From positions 29,387,505 to 29,451,504 of the forward strand of contig NC_056535.1 of the NCBI RefSeq assembly GCF_910596095.1: a stretch of 64,000 nucleotides of DNA. Reading direction: 5' to 3'. The position numbers and the translations under genes were made by a program. This DNA is from Thunnus maccoyii. Taxonomy: Eukaryota > Chordata > Actinopteri > Scombriformes > Scombridae. Shown in pieces: positions 60,673 through 64,000 of the stretch; position 1 is the stretch's first letter, and every line of letters starts with the position of its first letter. A model generated the notes under the pieces. The model did not search any database, was not told the origin of the DNA, and worked only from the letters and a program-made list of their open reading frames with translations.

Positions 60673-62300
60673 ATGTTCTACAATATGGGAATACAGAATA
60701 GACAGAGAGCAGTAGTGCAAGAGGATCAGGTGATCAATAACTGACCACACAACTTTATCGAAGTAGATAGTCCATAGTCCAAGAGTTCCACTTAATGTCC
60801 CGTCATTCAATACATGTGTTGTCAATACATTAACGTGTTAGCACATAGACAATATGTTACCAATAAATTGATAACATGTTTTAATTTTCATGTGTCAGCA
60901 AATCATTAACACATGACAGCAAATAAATGAATGAATAAGGACATTTATTGCATCTCCAGTAGTTTTTATGATCAGTGAGTGTTTATAACACATTTAAGAA
61001 ATTCTGCACATCTGAAATTTCTGCATATGCCAGCGTGTTTTCTCAACATACTTACTGTGTGAAGCTTTCACTTTGACATTTTTTAACATTATTTTCATTC
61101 ATAGTCTTCATACACTGGGCAGAAGACATGTGTAAAGCCATCTAAGTCTTACCTCTCCACTAATAAATGTTTACGATCTGACGGTATTTCATAATCAAAG
61201 ACAACTAGATAAGACATCATTGAAATCATTATTGTTTGCAGAATTAAAGTGAATCAGTTTCCAACAATTACAGGCCAGTTTGTTGCAACAGGGAAATATT
61301 ATAAAACTTCAGACATAAAGGCACAACCCAAATACAGACAATTAGCCCCAGTATTGAATTGAAAACAGGATTGCAACCTGCTATCACTCTCAGACTGACT
61401 GAATGATCTTAATACAAGAAGTAAAGTTAAATATTAACATGAACTTAATCTAATTGTTTAAACCTTATTTTGACACTGCCAAAGCTTTATTTGGATCAGT
61501 AATGTAAAACTGATCAAAACACTGTAGTAAACTGATCATAATAATGATCTAATAATGATTTAATAATGTTTTGGATACAAGAAATAGTCGCTCAAACTAT
61601 TCAGCCAACACTAATAGTTTAAATACAATGCCAATAATGTGAAATTTCAAAATTACAGATGAAAACCTTTTAACTCTAGGCCGTCCTCATGTCCAGGCCC
61701 TGGCCTGGGTACTGAGTTTCATTATTTCCCTCACTATGACCCCACTGTTTGCCACCACGCTTTCATATAAAGCGTTTTCACCGCTGGGATCCGTCCTCTG
61801 CACGGCGTCCTCTCCCACCGGGAGCGTTTCAGAAGCGGAGCGTCTTGACCGCGGGGAAGCAATCCGCCTTTTAAATTCAGTTGCACTGCTACTACAATAA
61901 TTACGGCAGCCTAGTCAAAGCTGGAAAAAGCGCCATCAGGCTACCGTAATTACTACAGTAGCAGGGCAACTAAACTGCCCGATTTTGTTAACTTGCTCAG
62001 ATTTCGTTAATTTGGTAATTTTCCTTGATTTTTGTGCTTCTACCAAGTTAAGTTGGCGACGTAGTTAAATGGTTTCTTTATTTGTATGTTTTAATTGTGT
62101 TTATTATTGATAAACGATCGGGAGTCTGCGCAGGGTGTTTTATTTTGAAAATTTACCGGCTGCTCTGCTGTTTCTGTGTCTGACGTCTTGCCAAGTTCGA
62201 TCTACTCTGTGCAACTTGACCGCGGATGTATAATAAAGATATAAAATACATCCATATAATAATAAATCAGTTAGCTTGACGCGGCTACCTTCAAAAACAC
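60673..62300. other. Probable 5' intron or spacer upstream of the intact TRIM gene
   Basis: Not matched in the left copy, so either inserted here or lost there. AT-rich, with a GC-rich patch (61780-61870) and a near-perfect hairpin (61878-61973). No coding sequence seen. Confidence 0.45.
61878..61973. other. Long hairpin (about 35-bp arms, 22-base loop)
   Basis: cagttgcactgctactac (61878-61895), extended by ataattacggcagcctag, pairs with ggctaccgtaattac (61940 onward) and tacagtagcagggcaac. About 30 of 35 arm positions match the inverse. It could be a MITE remnant or a hairpin RNA. Nothing decides between them. Confidence 0.5.
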
Positions 62301-62491
62301 ACTGGAACACTGGAAACACTGGGATTACTGGACTACTGGAATACTGCCACTTCAACCTTCTGCTGACTCTACATTATAAAGAAGAATTTTAGAGGTACGA
62401 CTGAAAGTGAAAGTAACTTTAACGTACGTTGACTTTCGAAGAAGAGGAACTTAATCTGTCTGCTGTGTTTTCTGCGTCACACAGAGACAAA

Positions 62492-63937
62492 ATGTTTTCT
62501 CAATCAGAAAACGATCTCTCCTGTCCCATCTGTCAGGACATATTTACAGATCCAGTTGTCTTGACATGCAGCCACAGCTTCTGTAAAGCATGTGTGCAGA
62601 ACTGGTGGAGAGAGAAACAAACTCTGGAGTGTCCAGTTTGTAGGGAGAGACATTTATTGATTGATCCTCCTCATAATTTGGCATTAAAGAACTTGTGTGA
62701 GACCTTCTTACTGGAGAGGGATCGAAGAGCTTCAGGAGCGCCGGAGACTCGCTGCAGTCTGCACTCTGAGAAATTCAAACTCTTCTGTCTGGACCATCAG
62801 CAGCCAGTGTGTCTCATCTGTAGAGATTCAAAAACACACAGCAACCACAGATTCAGACCCATCAATGAAGCCGTACAGGGTCACAGAGAGGAGCTCCAGA
62901 AATCCCTGAAGATCTTACAAGAGAAACTGAAGCTCGTTAGAAAAGTTAAAAGAAACTGCCATCAAATAGCAGAACACATTAAGATCCAGGCCAGAGACAC
63001 AGATAGGCAGATTAAGGAGCAGTTTAAGAAGCTTCAACAGTTTCTTCGAGAGGAAGAGGAGGCCAGGATCGCTGCTCTGTGTGAGGAAGAGGATCAGAAG
63101 AGTCAGATGATGAAGGAGAAAATTGAGACTCTGAGTAAAGAGATAGCGGCTCTTTCGGACATAATCACAGCTACAGAGGAGGAACTGAGAGCTGAAGACG
63201 TCTCATTACTGCAGAATTACAAGGTTGCAGTGGAAAGAGTCCAGCAGCGCCCCCTGCTGGATGATCCAGAGCTGGTCTCAGGAGCTCTGATAGATGTAGC
63301 TGAACACCTGGGCAACCTGACCTTCAACATCTGGAACAAGATGAAGGAGATGGTTTCCTACAGTCCTGTGATTCTGAATCCAAACACCGCCGACCCAGAA
63401 CTCATCCTGTCTGAAGATCTGACCAGTGTGAGATGTGGAGAGAAACAGAGGCTTCCTGAAAACCCAGAGAGGTTTGACTATCACCCCTGTGTCCTGGGCT
63501 CTCAGGGCTTTAACTCTGGGACTCACAGCTGGGACGTTGAGGTTAGACATGATAAATTCTGGGGTGTGGGTGTGATAAATGAATCTGTTGGAAGCAAGGG
63601 ACAAATACCGGCTGGATACTGGGAAATAAGTCTCCTTAATGGAAAATACACAGCAGTCTCTCCGCCACTCTCTAATAAAGTTCTCTCAGTGGAGAAGAAG
63701 CTGCAGAGGATCAGAGTTCATCTGGACTGGAACAGAGGAAAACTGTCATTCTCTGATCCTGATACTAACACACACATACACACCTTCACACACACCTTCA
63801 CTGAGAGGCTGTTTCCATACATCGGCACCATGAATGAACTCCCACTGAAGATATTACCAGTTACAGTCTCTGTAACAATGGAACAGCACACAGTCCCTTC
63901 ATTTACATGCTTGTGGCCTGGTCCCTTCAGGTCCTAG
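62492..63937 (+). CDS. TRIM35/zinc-binding A33-like E3 ubiquitin ligase, intact copy
   Basis: 481 residues, coding part in one exon, as usual in this expanded fish TRIM group. RING C3HC4: Cys11, Cys14, Cys26, His28, Cys31, Cys34, Cys47, Cys50. B-box: Cys88, His91, Cys99, His102, Cys107, Cys110, His116, His119. The coiled coil is about 128-270 (heptad-rich, [19 protein letters not shown]). PRY/SPRY (B30.2) runs about 290-470 with [47 protein letters not shown] and [10 protein letters not shown]. The family attaches ubiquitin to targets chosen by the B30.2 domain, often in innate immunity; the target here is unknown. I chose the ATG at 62492, because the open frame upstream has no ATG and ends in a strong acceptor (tttctgcgtcacacag). 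Which fish TRIM35-like paralogue this is cannot be fixed. Confidence 0.92.
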   Translation: MFSQSENDLSCPICQDIFTDPVVLTCSHSFCKACVQNWWREKQTLECPVCRERHLLIDPPHNLALKNLCETFLLERDRRASGAPETRCSLHSEKFKLFCLDHQQPVCLICRDSKTHSNHRFRPINEAVQGHREELQKSLKILQEKLKLVRKVKRNCHQIAEHIKIQARDTDRQIKEQFKKLQQFLREEEEARIAALCEEEDQKSQMMKEKIETLSKEIAALSDIITATEEELRAEDVSLLQNYKVAVERVQQRPLLDDPELVSGALIDVAEHLGNLTFNIWNKMKEMVSYSPVILNPNTADPELILSEDLTSVRCGEKQRLPENPERFDYHPCVLGSQGFNSGTHSWDVEVRHDKFWGVGVINESVGSKGQIPAGYWEISLLNGKYTAVSPPLSNKVLSVEKKLQRIRVHLDWNRGKLSFSDPDTNTHIHTFTHTFTERLFPYIGTMNELPLKILPVTVSVTMEQHTVPSFTCLWPGPFRS

Positions 63938-64000
63938 ATGGGCATACCATGTGTATTACATACCATGTAATACTCTCAGGTTAAGTAAAGCTGCTCAGAT

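Noticed and set aside
62429..62491. N-terminal extension of the intact TRIM frame by 21 codons (and 16 codons at 58004 in the split copy)
   Set aside because: The extensions begin at TTG and GTG, not ATG, and consist of polypyrimidine/acceptor sequence. The first ATG matches the usual TRIM35-like start.

Overview
The window is a piece of a ray-finned (percomorph-like) fish nuclear genome. The evidence is vertebrate spliced genes with short GT-AG exons, long AT-rich introns full of (CA)n/(TG)n tracts, tRNA-derived SINE and LINE tails, and short inverted-repeat elements of kinds common in teleosts. Every exon below was placed by reading the splice sites and checking that phases join and that the joined protein matches the remembered family sequence. 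No alignment or database search was run.

Layout. 1-15080: PXK on the minus strand (14 coding exons; the 3' end lies beyond the left edge), with a CpG-rich start region at its right end. 15080-16650: short spacer with a decayed element lying inside a LINE-like tail. 16650-20790: RPP14 and HTD2 on the minus strand as one two-cistron unit. RPP14 spans five coding exons, and the complete HTD2 reading frame sits in the last exon, 24 bases after the RPP14 stop. 21870-33230: ABHD6 on the minus strand (8 coding exons, plus a possible noncoding first exon). 33300-39460: gene-free, with a LINE 3' end, a 576-bp fold-back element and a minisatellite. 39460-56070: LMCD1 on the minus strand (7 coding exons, first intron 9.6 kb). 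56850-64000: two plus-strand tandem copies of a TRIM35/A33-like RING/B-box/coiled-coil/PRY-SPRY gene. The left copy is broken and the right one is intact and intronless in its coding part.

Functional picture. PXK, RPP14/HTD2 and ABHD6 form the block that sits together on human 3p14. PXK is an endosomal PX-domain protein, RPP14 an RNase P/MRP subunit, HTD2 the dehydratase of mitochondrial fatty acid synthesis, and ABHD6 a monoacylglycerol (2-AG) lipase. LMCD1 (human 3p25) is a GATA6-interacting LIM/PET protein. These are neighbours by ancestry, not parts of one pathway, except for the RPP14-HTD2 pair, which share a transcript.

The observations most worth a second look are: the RPP14-HTD2 two-cistron layout with a two-codon upstream ORF; the TRIM copy split into two ORFs overlapping by ATGA; a fish LMCD1 that stops half-way through its second LIM domain; a 4-nt tandem splice donor in PXK; and several fold-back or hairpin DNA structures. 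I found no convincing wholly new system.
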